Assembly (NCBI GenBank): GCA_002482885.1
Contig: DLGW01000019.1
Span: forward strand, 4,504 to 68,503
DNA: 64,000 bases
Direction: 5' to 3'
DNA from: Flavobacteriaceae bacterium UBA7684
GTDB lineage: Bacteria; Bacteroidota; Bacteroidia; Flavobacteriales; Flavobacteriaceae
Notes under the pieces: model-generated
Databases searched by the model: none
What the model was told of the DNA's origin: nothing
The model's input: the letters and a program-made list of their open reading frames with translations, nothing else
Part shown: piece after piece, positions 33,912-43,805 of the stretch
Numbering within the stretch: position 1 is the stretch's first letter
Layout: every line of letters starts with the position of its first letter
Translations under genes and position numbers: made by a program

Positions 33912-35582
33912 CTATCGTACGTGTCTTGGTTTTCTTTTATTTTTAGATTTAGATCCTACTCTAGACATGGCACATCTAAATCCGATGTAATCGGTAGCCA
34001 TATCTTCTGGGTAAAATCTTCTTTGTGCAGGGTCTAGCCAATATTCTCTATCTTTCCAAGAACCACCTTTGTAAACTCTAACATTGTCGTTAATTAACGT
34101 TTTACGTTTTCCAGTAGCATCATGTTTTTTGATGATGTTTCCTACACTATCACGTTTAATAGAGTGTATAGGTGAATTATACATTCTTTTAGCGTCTTTT
34201 TTAGTAGCAGCGGCATCTTCTGTTTCTACTTCTTTGTAGAATTGTGTAGAAGGTTTATCTCCATCTCTGTAGTTTTTATTGTCACTGGTAGAGAAGTTAT
34301 GTCTTAAGTAAGTTTCATTTTCATCAACAGGAACTTCTATAATTTGTCCAGGGAAACTTTTGTTAATGATTTTACCATTGCTTAAAGTATCGTATTTCAT
34401 GTTTTCAGAAGTATACATTTCTGCTCTTCTTTCAGGACCGATTTTATTTTTAGTATATACGTTACCTCTAAAATAGTTGAAATCATTCATTTCAAAATCT
34501 ACAATAGGTCTGTAAATATCAGCTACCCACTCCGATACGTTACCTGCCATGTCATACAACCCAAAATCGTTCGGAGGGAATGATTTTGTTTTTGCAGTAA
34601 TATCAGCACCGTCATCAGACCAACCTGCGATTCCGCCGTAATCTCCTTTACCTTGTTTAAAGTTGGCTAATTGTAATCCTTTTTCTCCTGAACTACCTGC
34701 TCTGGTGTAAGCTCCGTTCCAAGGGTATTTCTTTTGACCTCGGTACATGTTGTATTCGCGATTTCCTACCATGGAAACAGCGGCGTATTCCCACTCGCTT
34801 TCGGTTGGTAATCTATATTCTGGCAAAATAATACCTGTTGTTCTTTGTGCGAAAACGTTTCTGGCATCCTCTTTTTGAGCTAAACGATTGCCTCTTCCTC
34901 TAAAGACCAATTCTTCATTACCGCTAAATGTAGCTGTAGGGGTATCAATATAAGCTTCTGTACTAAAAATATTATCTGCATCAACTGCTAGGATTTTAGA
35001 GTCACGCTTTAAGAAACCTTCTCTTTCTAATACAGATTCGTTTACACGGTCTGTTCTCCATTTAGCAAATTCTACTGCTTGTAACCAATTTACACCAACT
35101 ACTGGATAATCTGCATACGCAGGATGTCTTAAGTAGTTTTTAGTCATAGTTTCGTTAAATCCTAAACGGTCTCTCCAAACTAAAGTATCTGGGATTGCTC
35201 CATAGTATATGTATTGAAAACGATCTTCTTCAGGAGGAAATACTTTTTTTAACCAATCTAAGTACTCCATATACATGATGTTGGTAACTTCGGTTTCATC
35301 CATGTAAAACGATTGTACGTGTTGTTGTGTTGGGGTATTATTCCAATCTTTCATCACATCGTCTTGAACTTTACCTCTGGTAAAGGTACCTCCTTCAACA
35401 AAAACTAAACCTGGTCCGGTTTCTTGTTCTTTAAAAGCAGAATTGAATTGAAATCCACCTTTGGGATTGTTCATGCTCCATCCTGTTCCAGAAGAAGTTC
35501 TTCTACTTGGACCACCACAAGACACTAAAAAAGTTGAAATTAATCCTAAAAACAACAGCCTAGAAAAAGCTTTTTTCTTCAT
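33912..35582 (-). CDS. gldJ: gliding motility lipoprotein GldJ
   Basis: 556 residues with a lipoprotein signal (STFLVSC, Cys22). The body is a formylglycine-generating-enzyme-like (SUMF1) fold: FVEGGTFTRGKV, DETEVTNIMYMEYLDWL, YRLPTESEWEYAA, LYDMAGNVSEWVADIYRP and FRVYKGGSWKDREYWLDP-like segments, ending in GFRCAMSRVG and a basic tail. GldJ is needed for gliding and type IX secretion in Flavobacterium johnsoniae. Cys pairs of true formylglycine enzymes are absent, so it is structural. It is divergent from porU, as in F. johnsoniae. The ATG at 35582 is chosen for its clean lipoprotein signal. Confidence 0.95.
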   Translation of the reverse strand: MKKKAFSRLLFLGLISTFLVSCGGPSRRTSSGTGWSMNNPKGGFQFNSAFKEQETGPGLVFVEGGTFTRGKVQDDVMKDWNNTPTQQHVQSFYMDETEVTNIMYMEYLDWLKKVFPPEEDRFQYIYYGAIPDTLVWRDRLGFNETMTKNYLRHPAYADYPVVGVNWLQAVEFAKWRTDRVNESVLEREGFLKRDSKILAVDADNIFSTEAYIDTPTATFSGNEELVFRGRGNRLAQKEDARNVFAQRTTGIILPEYRLPTESEWEYAAVSMVGNREYNMYRGQKKYPWNGAYTRAGSSGEKGLQLANFKQGKGDYGGIAGWSDDGADITAKTKSFPPNDFGLYDMAGNVSEWVADIYRPIVDFEMNDFNYFRGNVYTKNKIGPERRAEMYTSENMKYDTLSNGKIINKSFPGQIIEVPVDENETYLRHNFSTSDNKNYRDGDKPSTQFYKEVETEDAAATKKDAKRMYNSPIHSIKRDSVGNIIKKHDATGKRKTLINDNVRVYKGGSWKDREYWLDPAQRRFYPEDMATDYIGFRCAMSRVGSKSKNKRKPRHVR

Positions 35583-35709
35583 ATTTGTTATAAATTGAAT
35601 GCTATAAAAACAGTCACGCAATATAATTAAAAATCTGAAAACAAACATTCGTCTTTAAAAATATTTAAAACATTGGTTAAATTACTTTTAAAATGATTTC
35701 TAATGGTGG

Positions 35710-35737
35710 TTGCGCCTAACTAATTAATTTATATTTG
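35710..35737 (+). promoter_or_regulatory. promoter of porU
   Basis: TTG at 35710-35712, 17 bases, then TATATTTG at 35730-35737 match the Bacteroidota -33 and -7 elements. The ATG lies 38 bases further on. Confidence 0.65.
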
Positions 35738-35775
35738 AATTTTGTTATTATTATTAAAATTTGTGCTCATCAAAT

Positions 35776-38700
35776 ATGAAAAAATTAATTTTCCTTGTAT
35801 TGTTCTTGATTAGTTTTTGTGGATTTTCTCAGCAAACAAAGTCTTTTTCTATAGATTGGTTGGGTAGTTTTAAATACGAAATTGAAAATAATTCTTATAA
35901 CTTACCTCGATTCTCTGCGGAAAACTTTGTTTTTAATCCAGATAACCGATCTTTAAAGTTTAGGATTTACTTTAAAGATGAGGCTTTAGTAGATGAAAAT
36001 TCCCTCCAGGTTTCAGATTTAGTCTTGCAATCAATAAATAATCAAGATTTAGGTGATTTAGATATAAGTCAAATCCCAACAGATATAAATGCACTATTAT
36101 ATTCTAGAAAATCAAGAGAAGATATCGGTACTGTGCTGGAATGTAGTCCTTTAATTCTTCAGAACGGAATCGTTAAAAAAGTAATTTCTTTTCAAATAAG
36201 TTATCAATATCAAAAAAACATATCTAATCGGATTGCAGCTAAAGCATTGGGTATGGAAAATTCAGTTTTAGCTTCTGGAAACTGGTATCGTTTTTCTTTA
36301 CAAAAATCAGGAGCTTACAAGTTAACAAAAGACTTTTTAGAAAAAATAGGATTAAAATTATCGGGTATTGATCCAAAAAATATTAAGGTTTTTGGTAATG
36401 GGGGAAGGATGTTGCCTTTGTCTAATTCGGTAAATTATCCTAATGATTTACAAGAAGTTAGTGTAAGGTTTGTAGGGGATGCTGATGCTGTGTTTGAAAA
36501 TGATGAGTTTTTGGTTTTTTACGGAGAAGGTGTTGATCAATGGAATGAAGAAAATCAAACGCATTTAAATTTATATGACAATCGATCTTATTATTATGTA
36601 TTGGTTGGAAACGATTCAGCAAAAGAGATGTCGATTACGACAACGCCTACTGAATCGCCCTCTGTTTTTATTAATACGTATGATGAATATCAATTTTATG
36701 AAGTTGATACCAATAATCCCGTAAGATTGGGAAGAAAGTGGGTAGGGGATGATTTTTCTACACAAAGTAGCAGAAATTACACCTTTAAATTTGCTAATAT
36801 TGATTTAACGAAACCATTGTTTATAAAAGTAAATGCGATAGCATCATCAAATATTGGTAGTTTAATTTTGTTGAGTTATAATAAAACAACTTTAGGGAGT
36901 GTTAGTTTTCAGGCAATTCCTGCAGAATCTTCAGAAAGAGCAAGGGAAAATTCTTTGTATACTAGTTTTTTTTCTACTAGTCCTGATGTGGTTGTTAATA
37001 TGACTTATAACAATAATAATATTCCAAGTGCACAAGCATATTTGGATTATGTTTGGGTTAAAGCCACATCGTTTTTAAAAGGTTACGGAAAACAATTTAT
37101 GTTTAAGTACGATATGGCGGTAACCTCTAATCAAGTTGCGGAATATCAAATCTCGAACGCTTCGGGCATAAATGAAGTTTGGGATTTGTCCGATATTTAT
37201 AATGTAACCAGATCAGTTAATTCTTCACAAAACAATTTTTCGTTTAAAGTTCAATTGGGCAAAGCGGTTAATTATTTAGCGGTTGATTTTAATGATTTGT
37301 ATACGCCTTCTACTGAATTTTCGGGTAGGGTAGCAAATCAAAACATAAAAGGAGAAGTTTTTTTAAATGCTTCGGGTAATATGGACGATGTGGATTATTT
37401 GATTATTACTGCAAATAGCTATAAAAGTCAGGCTCAAAAATTAGCGTCATTTCATCAAAATAATTCAGGTTTAAAAACCAAAGTAGTTACTTTAAATGAA
37501 ATTTATCATGAGTTTTCTTCGGGTAAACAAGATGTGGCAGCAATTAGAAATTTAGTAAAGTATGTGTATAACAATGCCAATTCTTTGGAAAGCAGAGTTA
37601 AATATGTTTGTTTGTTTGGTGGAGCATCCTATGATTATAAAGATAGAATACCTAATAACACCAATATAGTGCCTGTTTTTCATTCTATAAATGGGTTCTC
37701 ATTAGCTACTACTTTTATGTCTGATGATTTTTATGGATTGATGGATGTTAATGAAGGAAACATGCAAACGCTTGGAGGAATTGATGTGGCAGCTGGTCGA
37801 ATGGTTTTTAATAATGTAACCGAGGCAGAAACCGTAGTTAATAAAGTAATCAATTATTATTCAAAGGATTCTTATGGTCCATGGAGGAACGATGTTGTTT
37901 TGCTTTCTGATGATGTGGATGCAGATTGGGAGGCCGTAATACAGCAAGGTTTGGATGATTTAGGAAAAACTTTAGTAGTTGAACGCCCTTTTATTAATGT
38001 TCGAAAAATTCATTCAGATGCTTATGTGCAAGAAACTTCATCTGGTGGGCAACGCTATCCTGAAGTCCGAAAAGAAATCGTAAGAACTTTAGAAAAAGGA
38101 GTCCTGTTATTGGATTATTTTGGACACGGAGGAGAAGACGGCTTGGCTAAGGAAAGAATTCTAGAAAAAATAGATGTTCAACAATTATCAAATGCCAATC
38201 ATTTACCGTTAATAATTACAGCTACCTGTGAATTTTCTAGATTTGATAATCCATACCGACCTACAGCTGGGGAATACGTTTACTTAAATACTAAAGGCGG
38301 AGCTGTTTCTTTAATTTCCACAACGCGCCAAATAGGGGTGACTACAGGTTTGAATTTTAACGAGCAATTAATGAGTCAACTATTTGCCTATAAAGGGTTG
38401 GAATATCCGACGGTAGCTGATGCTTTACGTAAAACTAAAAATATTTCTACTAGTTCAGGAGTAAATATCATTAGTTATATAGGTGATCCAGCACTTAAAT
38501 TGGCTATTCCTAAACCAAAAATTGTTTTAACACATATTAATGATGTGCCAGTCGGAACAGCAACAGATACTTTAAAAGCGTTAAGCTTGATTAAATTAAA
38601 AGGTTTAGTATCAGACGCAATGGGTAATGTGGTTTCAGATTATAATGGAGCAATTGTGGTAAATGTGTTTGATAAAAATGTTCAAACCAAAACTTTAGGA

Positions 38701-39615
38701 AACGATAATACGTTGAATACTTCGAGCCAAAAAATAATTATGGATTTTGAAGTTTTAGGAGAAACTGTTTTTAAAGGAAATGCATCTGTAAAAAATGGAA
38801 TTTTTGAAGTTTCTTTTGTAGTTCCTAAAGATATTAAAATGCCTGTAGGGAATGGTCGGGTAAGTTTTTATAGTAGAGACGAAAATTTTAAACAAGATTT
38901 TACGGGTTATGAATCTCAAATAAAAGTAGGAGCATACAACAATGAAGCTGTTGCCGATAATATCCCGCCTAAGGTTAGGTTGTATATGAATAACGATAAT
39001 TTTGTTTCAGGAGGAATTGTAAACACTTCTCCTATACTAATTGCTTACATAGAAGACGAAAATGGAGTTAATACTTCAGGAGGAATTGGTCACGATATTG
39101 TGGCTTATTTAGATGGAGATGAAACCAAGCCTTTTATTTTAAATGATTTTTATGAAACCAATTTAGATGATTATAAGTCTGGAAAAGTGAACTATAAATT
39201 GTTTAACCTAGAAAAAGGCATGCATACCATTCAATTTAGAGTTTGGGATGTGTACAATAATCCAACTACTATGGAAATACAGTTTTACGTAGCCGATAAT
39301 GAGCAGTTAGTATTAGATAAAGTATTGAATTATCCGAATCCATTTATTAATTATACCGAATTTTGGTTTCAGCACAATAAACCTAACGAACCCTTAGAGG
39401 TTCAGGTTCAGGTTTTTACCGTTAGTGGAAAATTGATAAAAACCATTAATCAATTAGTGGTGAACGATGGTTTTTTATCCAGAGACATTCGTTGGGATGG
39501 TTTAGATGATTTCGGAGATAAAATAGGAAAAGGAGTTTATGTATATAAATTGTCTGTAAAATCTACTTTAAGCAATCAGCGCGCAGAAAAGTATGAAAAG
39601 CTTGTTATTTTTTAA
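35776..39615 (+). CDS. porU: type IX secretion system sortase PorU
   Basis: 1279-residue C25-family (gingipain-like) protease that cuts the C-terminal sorting domain from secreted cargo and joins the cargo to lipopolysaccharide on the cell surface. Signal peptide FLISFCGFSQ. The catalytic dyad is visible as His784 (LDYFGHGGEDG) and Cys818 (IITATCEFSRF). The C-terminal part has an FlgD-like beta domain (LNYPNPFINYTEFWF, DIRWDGLDDFG, GVYVYKLSV). It is followed by porV, its known partner in the attachment complex, whose start is 40 bases away. Cargo candidates in the window are the sorting-domain proteins at 12.3 kb and 52.3 kb. Confidence 0.96.
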   Translation: MKKLIFLVLFLISFCGFSQQTKSFSIDWLGSFKYEIENNSYNLPRFSAENFVFNPDNRSLKFRIYFKDEALVDENSLQVSDLVLQSINNQDLGDLDISQIPTDINALLYSRKSREDIGTVLECSPLILQNGIVKKVISFQISYQYQKNISNRIAAKALGMENSVLASGNWYRFSLQKSGAYKLTKDFLEKIGLKLSGIDPKNIKVFGNGGRMLPLSNSVNYPNDLQEVSVRFVGDADAVFENDEFLVFYGEGVDQWNEENQTHLNLYDNRSYYYVLVGNDSAKEMSITTTPTESPSVFINTYDEYQFYEVDTNNPVRLGRKWVGDDFSTQSSRNYTFKFANIDLTKPLFIKVNAIASSNIGSLILLSYNKTTLGSVSFQAIPAESSERARENSLYTSFFSTSPDVVVNMTYNNNNIPSAQAYLDYVWVKATSFLKGYGKQFMFKYDMAVTSNQVAEYQISNASGINEVWDLSDIYNVTRSVNSSQNNFSFKVQLGKAVNYLAVDFNDLYTPSTEFSGRVANQNIKGEVFLNASGNMDDVDYLIITANSYKSQAQKLASFHQNNSGLKTKVVTLNEIYHEFSSGKQDVAAIRNLVKYVYNNANSLESRVKYVCLFGGASYDYKDRIPNNTNIVPVFHSINGFSLATTFMSDDFYGLMDVNEGNMQTLGGIDVAAGRMVFNNVTEAETVVNKVINYYSKDSYGPWRNDVVLLSDDVDADWEAVIQQGLDDLGKTLVVERPFINVRKIHSDAYVQETSSGGQRYPEVRKEIVRTLEKGVLLLDYFGHGGEDGLAKERILEKIDVQQLSNANHLPLIITATCEFSRFDNPYRPTAGEYVYLNTKGGAVSLISTTRQIGVTTGLNFNEQLMSQLFAYKGLEYPTVADALRKTKNISTSSGVNIISYIGDPALKLAIPKPKIVLTHINDVPVGTATDTLKALSLIKLKGLVSDAMGNVVSDYNGAIVVNVFDKNVQTKTLGNDNTLNTSSQKIIMDFEVLGETVFKGNASVKNGIFEVSFVVPKDIKMPVGNGRVSFYSRDENFKQDFTGYESQIKVGAYNNEAVADNIPPKVRLYMNNDNFVSGGIVNTSPILIAYIEDENGVNTSGGIGHDIVAYLDGDETKPFILNDFYETNLDDYKSGKVNYKLFNLEKGMHTIQFRVWDVYNNPTTMEIQFYVADNEQLVLDKVLNYPNPFINYTEFWFQHNKPNEPLEVQVQVFTVSGKLIKTINQLVVNDGFLSRDIRWDGLDDFGDKIGKGVYVYKLSVKSTLSNQRAEKYEKLVIF

Positions 39616-39631
39616 TAATAGTTTATATTTG
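39602..39631 (+). promoter_or_regulatory. internal promoter for porV
   Basis: TTG at 39602-39604, inside the last codons of porU, 19 bases, then TATATTTG at 39624-39631, 24 bases before the porV ATG. It would let porV be made without porU. Confidence 0.6.
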
Positions 39632-39655
39632 TTTTTCCAAAATTTCCCAATTTTC

Positions 39656-40831
39656 ATGAGAAAGATATTTTATACCCTTCTAATTTTATTAAGTTTCTAC
39701 GGTATTTATGCTCAAAATACAGAACGTATTATAACCACAGGAGTTCCTTTTTTACTAGTAAACCCAGACGCTAGAGCAGGTGGTATGGGGGATCAAGGAG
39801 TAGCAACTTCCGCAGACGCCTATTCACAGTATTGGAATCCTGCAAAATATCCCTTTGCTAAAGCAACAAGTGGTGTTTCTGTGAGTTATACTCCTTATTT
39901 AACAGCTCTAGTGAACGATTTGAATTTAAGTCAGTTGACTTATTTTCAAAAATTAGATGACAGAAGTTCCTTTTCTGGAGGATTCAGATATTTTAATTTA
40001 GGAGAAATTGAATTTAGAAAAACCGCGGATGATCCCGCAGTGATTAGAAAACCAAATGAATTAGCTTTCGAAGGGGCTTACGCTTTAAAATGGTCTAACC
40101 AATTCGCGATGTCCGTAACAGGTAGATATATTCGTTCTAATTTAAAAGTCCCAGAAACTGATGCAGATGCTTCTGCAGCTAATGCTTTTGCAGTTGATAT
40201 TGCAGGGTTTTATGAATCTAAAGAATTTGCTTTAAGTGGTTTTATCGGAAAATATCGTGCAGGTTTTAACATTCAAAATATTGGTCCAAAAATCAAGTAT
40301 AACGCAGATGGGGTTCAAAATTTTTTACCTACCAATTTAAAAGCAGGTGCGGGTTTTGATTTTATATTGGATCAATACAACACCATTTCAGTCACAGGAG
40401 AAATCAGTAAGTTAATGGTGCCTACACCACAAAGCGTTACAGATTTAAATGGAGACGGAGTGATTGATACACAAGATTCTCAGATTAACAGCAATAATTA
40501 TAACAGCATTGGTTGGTCTTCAGGGATGTTTAAATCATTTAATGATGCTCCGGGAGGGTTTAGCGAAGAAATGAGAGAAATAATTTGGTCTTTAGGGGCT
40601 GAATATTGGTATCAAGAATCCTTTGCGTTGCGTACAGGATATTACCACGAAAGTCAAATGAAAGGATTTAGAAAATTCTATACCATAGGGGCAGGTTTTA
40701 AATATAATGTCTTCAATATAGATTTATCTTATATATTCTCTACGTCAAATATTCCAAACCCGTTAGAAGGTACTTTGCGTTTCTCACTAACTTTCAATTT
40801 TGGAGAAAAAGTTAAAAAATCAGAAGAATAA
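39656..40831 (+). CDS. porV: type IX secretion outer-membrane protein PorV
   Basis: 391-residue outer-membrane barrel of the FadL-like PorV (LptO) family. It has a signal peptide (LLSFYGIYAQ) and the family start GVPFLLVNPDARAGGMGDQG, with WNPAKYPFA close behind. PorV binds the sorting domain of cargo leaving the SprA/Sov translocon and hands it to PorU. The start is the ATG with the signal peptide; an earlier in-frame ATG inside the porU end would mask it. A terminator overlaps its last codons, separating it from pdhA. Confidence 0.96.
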   Translation: MRKIFYTLLILLSFYGIYAQNTERIITTGVPFLLVNPDARAGGMGDQGVATSADAYSQYWNPAKYPFAKATSGVSVSYTPYLTALVNDLNLSQLTYFQKLDDRSSFSGGFRYFNLGEIEFRKTADDPAVIRKPNELAFEGAYALKWSNQFAMSVTGRYIRSNLKVPETDADASAANAFAVDIAGFYESKEFALSGFIGKYRAGFNIQNIGPKIKYNADGVQNFLPTNLKAGAGFDFILDQYNTISVTGEISKLMVPTPQSVTDLNGDGVIDTQDSQINSNNYNSIGWSSGMFKSFNDAPGGFSEEMREIIWSLGAEYWYQESFALRTGYYHESQMKGFRKFYTIGAGFKYNVFNIDLSYIFSTSNIPNPLEGTLRFSLTFNFGEKVKKSEE

Positions 40832-40848
40832 ACTTCTGATTTTTTTTT
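40817..40848 (+). terminator. terminator of porV
   Basis: Perfect 10-bp stem AAATCAGAAG / CTTCTGATTT with a 6-base loop and a T run. The left arm lies in the last codons of porV and the loop contains its stop codon. Confidence 0.85.
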
Positions 40849-40889
40849 AAAAAAAAATAAGATTCATTTCGTCTTATTGGCTAATATGT

Positions 40890-40897
40890 TATTTTTG
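40890..40897 (+). promoter_or_regulatory. -7 box of the pdhA operon
   Basis: TATTTTTG fits TAnnTTTG, 88 bases before the pdhA ATG. No TTG is found at the usual -33 distance. Confidence 0.4.
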
Positions 40898-40985
40898 CAA
40901 TCGTGTTTATTAGGTTGGTTTTCGTTTGTGTTTTTTTGTGAAGACGAGAACATCCTAAATTTTTGATAATAAATATAAATTAAGT

Positions 40986-41984
40986 ATGAAAAAAATTGAC
41001 AAAGATGTTTATTTGAGTTGGTACGAGAATATGTCTTTTTGGAGAAAGTTCGAAGATAAGTTAGCTGCGTTATACATTCAACAAAAGGTAAGAGGCTTTT
41101 TACATTTATACAATGGTCAGGAAGCTGTACTTGCAGGAGCATTACATGCTATGGATTTGTCAAAAGACAAAATGATTACCGCTTACCGAAATCACGTGCA
41201 ACCTATTGGAATGGGGGTAGATCCTCGCAGGGTAATGGCTGAGTTGTTAGGGAAAGCTACCGGAACTTCGAAAGGATTAGGGGGATCTATGCATATTTTT
41301 TCTAAGGAACACCGTTTTTATGGTGGGCACGGAATTGTAGGTGCTCAAATTCCATTAGGAGCAGGATTGGCTTTCGCAGATAAATACTTTGATAGAAAAG
41401 CAGTTACTTTGACTTATTTTGGAGACGGTGCTGCAAGACAAGGTTCTTTGCACGAAGCTTTTAATATGGCGATGTTATGGAAATTACCCGTAGTGTTTAT
41501 TGTAGAAAACAATGGATATGCTATGGGAACTTCTGTAGAAAGAACCGCTAATCATACGGATATTTGGAAATTAGGATTAGGCTATGAAATGCCTTGTGGT
41601 CCTGTTGATGGAATGAATCCTATAAAAGTAGCCGAGGCGATGTACGAGGCGATTGAAAGAGCCAGACGTGGCGATGGTCCTACTTTTTTAGAAATGAAAA
41701 CTTATAGATACAGAGGACATTCTATGTCTGATGCACAACATTACCGAACAAAAGACGAAGTAGAAGAATACCGTAAAATAGATCCAATTACTCAAGTTTT
41801 AGATGTAATTAAAGAAAATAAGTACGCAACAGACTCCGAAATTGAAGCTATTGACGAACGTGTGAAAAGTTTAGTAGAAGAATGTGAAAAATTCGCAGAA
41901 GAATCTCCTTTTCCAGATACAAGCGTAATGTACGATGTTGTTTACGACCAAGAAAATTATCCATTTTTACCTCACAAACTATAA
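40986..41984 (+). CDS. pdhA: pyruvate dehydrogenase E1 component subunit alpha
   Basis: 332-residue thiamine-diphosphate-binding subunit of the pyruvate dehydrogenase complex. The ThDP/magnesium motif is TYFGDGAARQGSLHEAFNMA with VENNGYAMGT; the loop TYRYRGHSMSDAQHYR is also typical. Length is standard. The gene for E1 beta does not follow; instead the E2 gene starts 6 bases downstream, an arrangement usual in Flavobacteriaceae, where pdhB is elsewhere. In several relatives a cytidine deaminase gene separates porV and pdhA; none is present here. Confidence 0.96.
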   Translation: MKKIDKDVYLSWYENMSFWRKFEDKLAALYIQQKVRGFLHLYNGQEAVLAGALHAMDLSKDKMITAYRNHVQPIGMGVDPRRVMAELLGKATGTSKGLGGSMHIFSKEHRFYGGHGIVGAQIPLGAGLAFADKYFDRKAVTLTYFGDGAARQGSLHEAFNMAMLWKLPVVFIVENNGYAMGTSVERTANHTDIWKLGLGYEMPCGPVDGMNPIKVAEAMYEAIERARRGDGPTFLEMKTYRYRGHSMSDAQHYRTKDEVEEYRKIDPITQVLDVIKENKYATDSEIEAIDERVKSLVEECEKFAEESPFPDTSVMYDVVYDQENYPFLPHKL

Positions 41985-41990
41985 AAGATT

Positions 41991-43607
41991 ATGGCAGTAG
42001 TAGTTACCATGCCCCGTTTAAGTGATACCATGACCGAAGGGGTTGTAGCCTCATGGCTAAAAAAGGTAGGAGATTCCGTTTCTGAAGGAGATATTTTAGC
42101 TGAAATTGAAACTGATAAAGCCACTATGGAATTTGAATCGTTTCATTCAGGTAAATTGTTGCATATTGGAATACAAGCAGGAGAATCTGCTCCAGTAGAT
42201 TCATTATTGGCAATTATAGGTAAAGAAGGGGAAGATATTTCAGCATTGTTAAATGGTTCTTCAGCACCATCTTCTGCCGAGGTTAAAGCAATTGTAATTG
42301 AAGAAGATGCTCCCGTAGCTGTTACAAATGAGCCTTCTGCGGAATTACCAGTAGGTGTTCAAATTGTTACCATGCCTAGATTAAGTGATACCATGACCGA
42401 AGGTACGGTAGCCACTTGGATTAAAAAGGTAGGAGATTCAGTTAAAGAAGGAGATATTTTAGCTGAAATTGAAACAGATAAAGCTACTATGGAATTTGAA
42501 TCATTCAATTCGGGTACTTTATTATATATAGGAATAGAAGAAGGAAAATCAGCACCTGTTGATTCTGTATTGGCGATTTTAGGCCCTGCAGGTACGGATG
42601 TTTCTGCATTTGTTAACGGAGTAAAACCGAGTGTTGCTCCTGCAAAAGCGGCTAATTCTCCAGAAGTAAAAACTGAAGCAAAAGAATCTGCTGCTGAAGT
42701 TACAACGACAGGGGACCGTATTTTTGTTTCCCCATTAGCTAAAAAAATAGCAAAAGATAAAGGGGTAGATTTGTCTAAGGTAAAGGGTAGTGGTGAAAAC
42801 GGGCGTATCGTTAAAAGTGATATAGAGAACTTTGTACCACAAACATCTACTGCTTCAGCTTCAGTAAAGAGTGTTACTACCGCTGCACCTGTTGCCGAGG
42901 TAAAACCATTTATTCCTGCTGGACAAGTTGCAACAGAAGAAATCAAAAATTCACAAATGCGAAAAATTATTGCCAAGCGTTTGTCAGAATCATTGTTTAC
43001 TGCCCCACATTACAACTTAGTAATCGAGGTTTCTATGGACGAAGCAATGAAATCAAGAGCAATTATTAATAGCGTGCCAGATACTAAAGTTTCCTTTAAC
43101 GATATGGTGATTAAAGCTTCAGCTTTAGCTTTGAAAAAACATCCTAAAATTAACTCACAATGGTCGGCAGAATCTATTATCATTAATTATCATGTGAATA
43201 TTGGTGTAGCCGTTGCTGTTGAAGACGGATTAGTGGTTCCTGTTTTACCTTTTACAGATGGTATGAGTTTGTCTCAGATTGGAACCAGCGTAAGAGATCT
43301 TGCGGGTAGAGCTAAAAATAAAAAATTATTACCCTCAGAAATGGAAGGAAGTACTTTTACTATTTCTAATTTGGGTATGTTTGGTATAACAGAATTCAAT
43401 TCTATCATTAATCAACCGAATTCTGCGATTTTATCGGTAGGTGCAATTGTAGAAAAACCAGTTGTAAAAAATGGTCAAATTGTTGTAGGTAACACCATGA
43501 TGTTATCTTTAGCTTGTGATCACCGCACGATTGACGGTGCTACAGGAGCTCAGTTTTTACAAACTTTGCGTCAATACATTGAAAATCCAGTTACGATGTT
43601 GGCTTAA
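41991..43607 (+). CDS. pdhC: dihydrolipoamide acetyltransferase (E2 of pyruvate dehydrogenase)
   Basis: 538 residues. Two lipoyl domains, each beginning VTMPRLSDTMTEG and carrying the lipoylated lysine in EIETDKATMEFES, are followed by alanine/valine-rich linkers, an E3/E1-binding domain (VSPLAKKIAKDKGVDLSKVK) and the catalytic domain, whose active-site motif reads CDHRTIDG. The two lipoyl domains are very similar even at DNA level, suggesting a recent internal duplication or gene conversion. It forms the core of the complex and passes acetyl groups to CoA. It is co-transcribed with pdhA and closed by a strong terminator. Confidence 0.96.
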   Translation: MAVVVTMPRLSDTMTEGVVASWLKKVGDSVSEGDILAEIETDKATMEFESFHSGKLLHIGIQAGESAPVDSLLAIIGKEGEDISALLNGSSAPSSAEVKAIVIEEDAPVAVTNEPSAELPVGVQIVTMPRLSDTMTEGTVATWIKKVGDSVKEGDILAEIETDKATMEFESFNSGTLLYIGIEEGKSAPVDSVLAILGPAGTDVSAFVNGVKPSVAPAKAANSPEVKTEAKESAAEVTTTGDRIFVSPLAKKIAKDKGVDLSKVKGSGENGRIVKSDIENFVPQTSTASASVKSVTTAAPVAEVKPFIPAGQVATEEIKNSQMRKIIAKRLSESLFTAPHYNLVIEVSMDEAMKSRAIINSVPDTKVSFNDMVIKASALALKKHPKINSQWSAESIIINYHVNIGVAVAVEDGLVVPVLPFTDGMSLSQIGTSVRDLAGRAKNKKLLPSEMEGSTFTISNLGMFGITEFNSIINQPNSAILSVGAIVEKPVVKNGQIVVGNTMMLSLACDHRTIDGATGAQFLQTLRQYIENPVTMLA

Positions 43608-43627
43608 ATACATCGTTTATTTAAAAT

Positions 43628-43656
43628 AACTCCCAATGAAAATTGGGAGTTTTTTG
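43628..43656 (+). terminator. terminator of the pdhA-pdhC operon
   Basis: Perfect 10-bp stem AACTCCCAAT / ATTGGGAGTT with a 4-base loop and T run. Confidence 0.9.
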
Positions 43657-43663
43657 TTTTAGG

Positions 43664-43720
43664 TTGTGCAAGTTTGCAAAAACAAACTGTTGTGCTGTTG
43701 GTAGTATGACTAAAGCACTC
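43664..43720 (+). repeat. hairpin extragenic repeat, family C, copy 1
   Basis: GTTGTGCAAGTTTGCAAAAA continues as CAAACTGTTGTGCTGTTGG. The inner hairpin is AGTTTG / CAAACT around CAAAAA. The same blocks occur at about 52.0 kb. It lies right after the pdhC terminator. Confidence 0.65.
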
Positions 43721-43786
43721 TTTAAATAATTACGAAAGACCTAATAATTTTATTTCTACTTCTTTAGGTTTAAATTTTAATCTGTA

Positions 43787-43794
43787 TATATTTG
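43787..43794 (+). promoter_or_regulatory. -7 box of the cobalamin uptake operon
   Basis: TATATTTG, matching TAnnTTTG, placed so that transcription would begin at about 43801, just before the riboswitch. Confidence 0.6.
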
Positions 43795-43805
43795 TCCCCG
43801 ATTAG

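Noticed and set aside
40832..40985. A short reverse-strand frame between porV and pdhA as a relic of cytidine deaminase
   Set aside because: It overlaps the pdhA start and shows no deaminase HAE or PCxxC motif.
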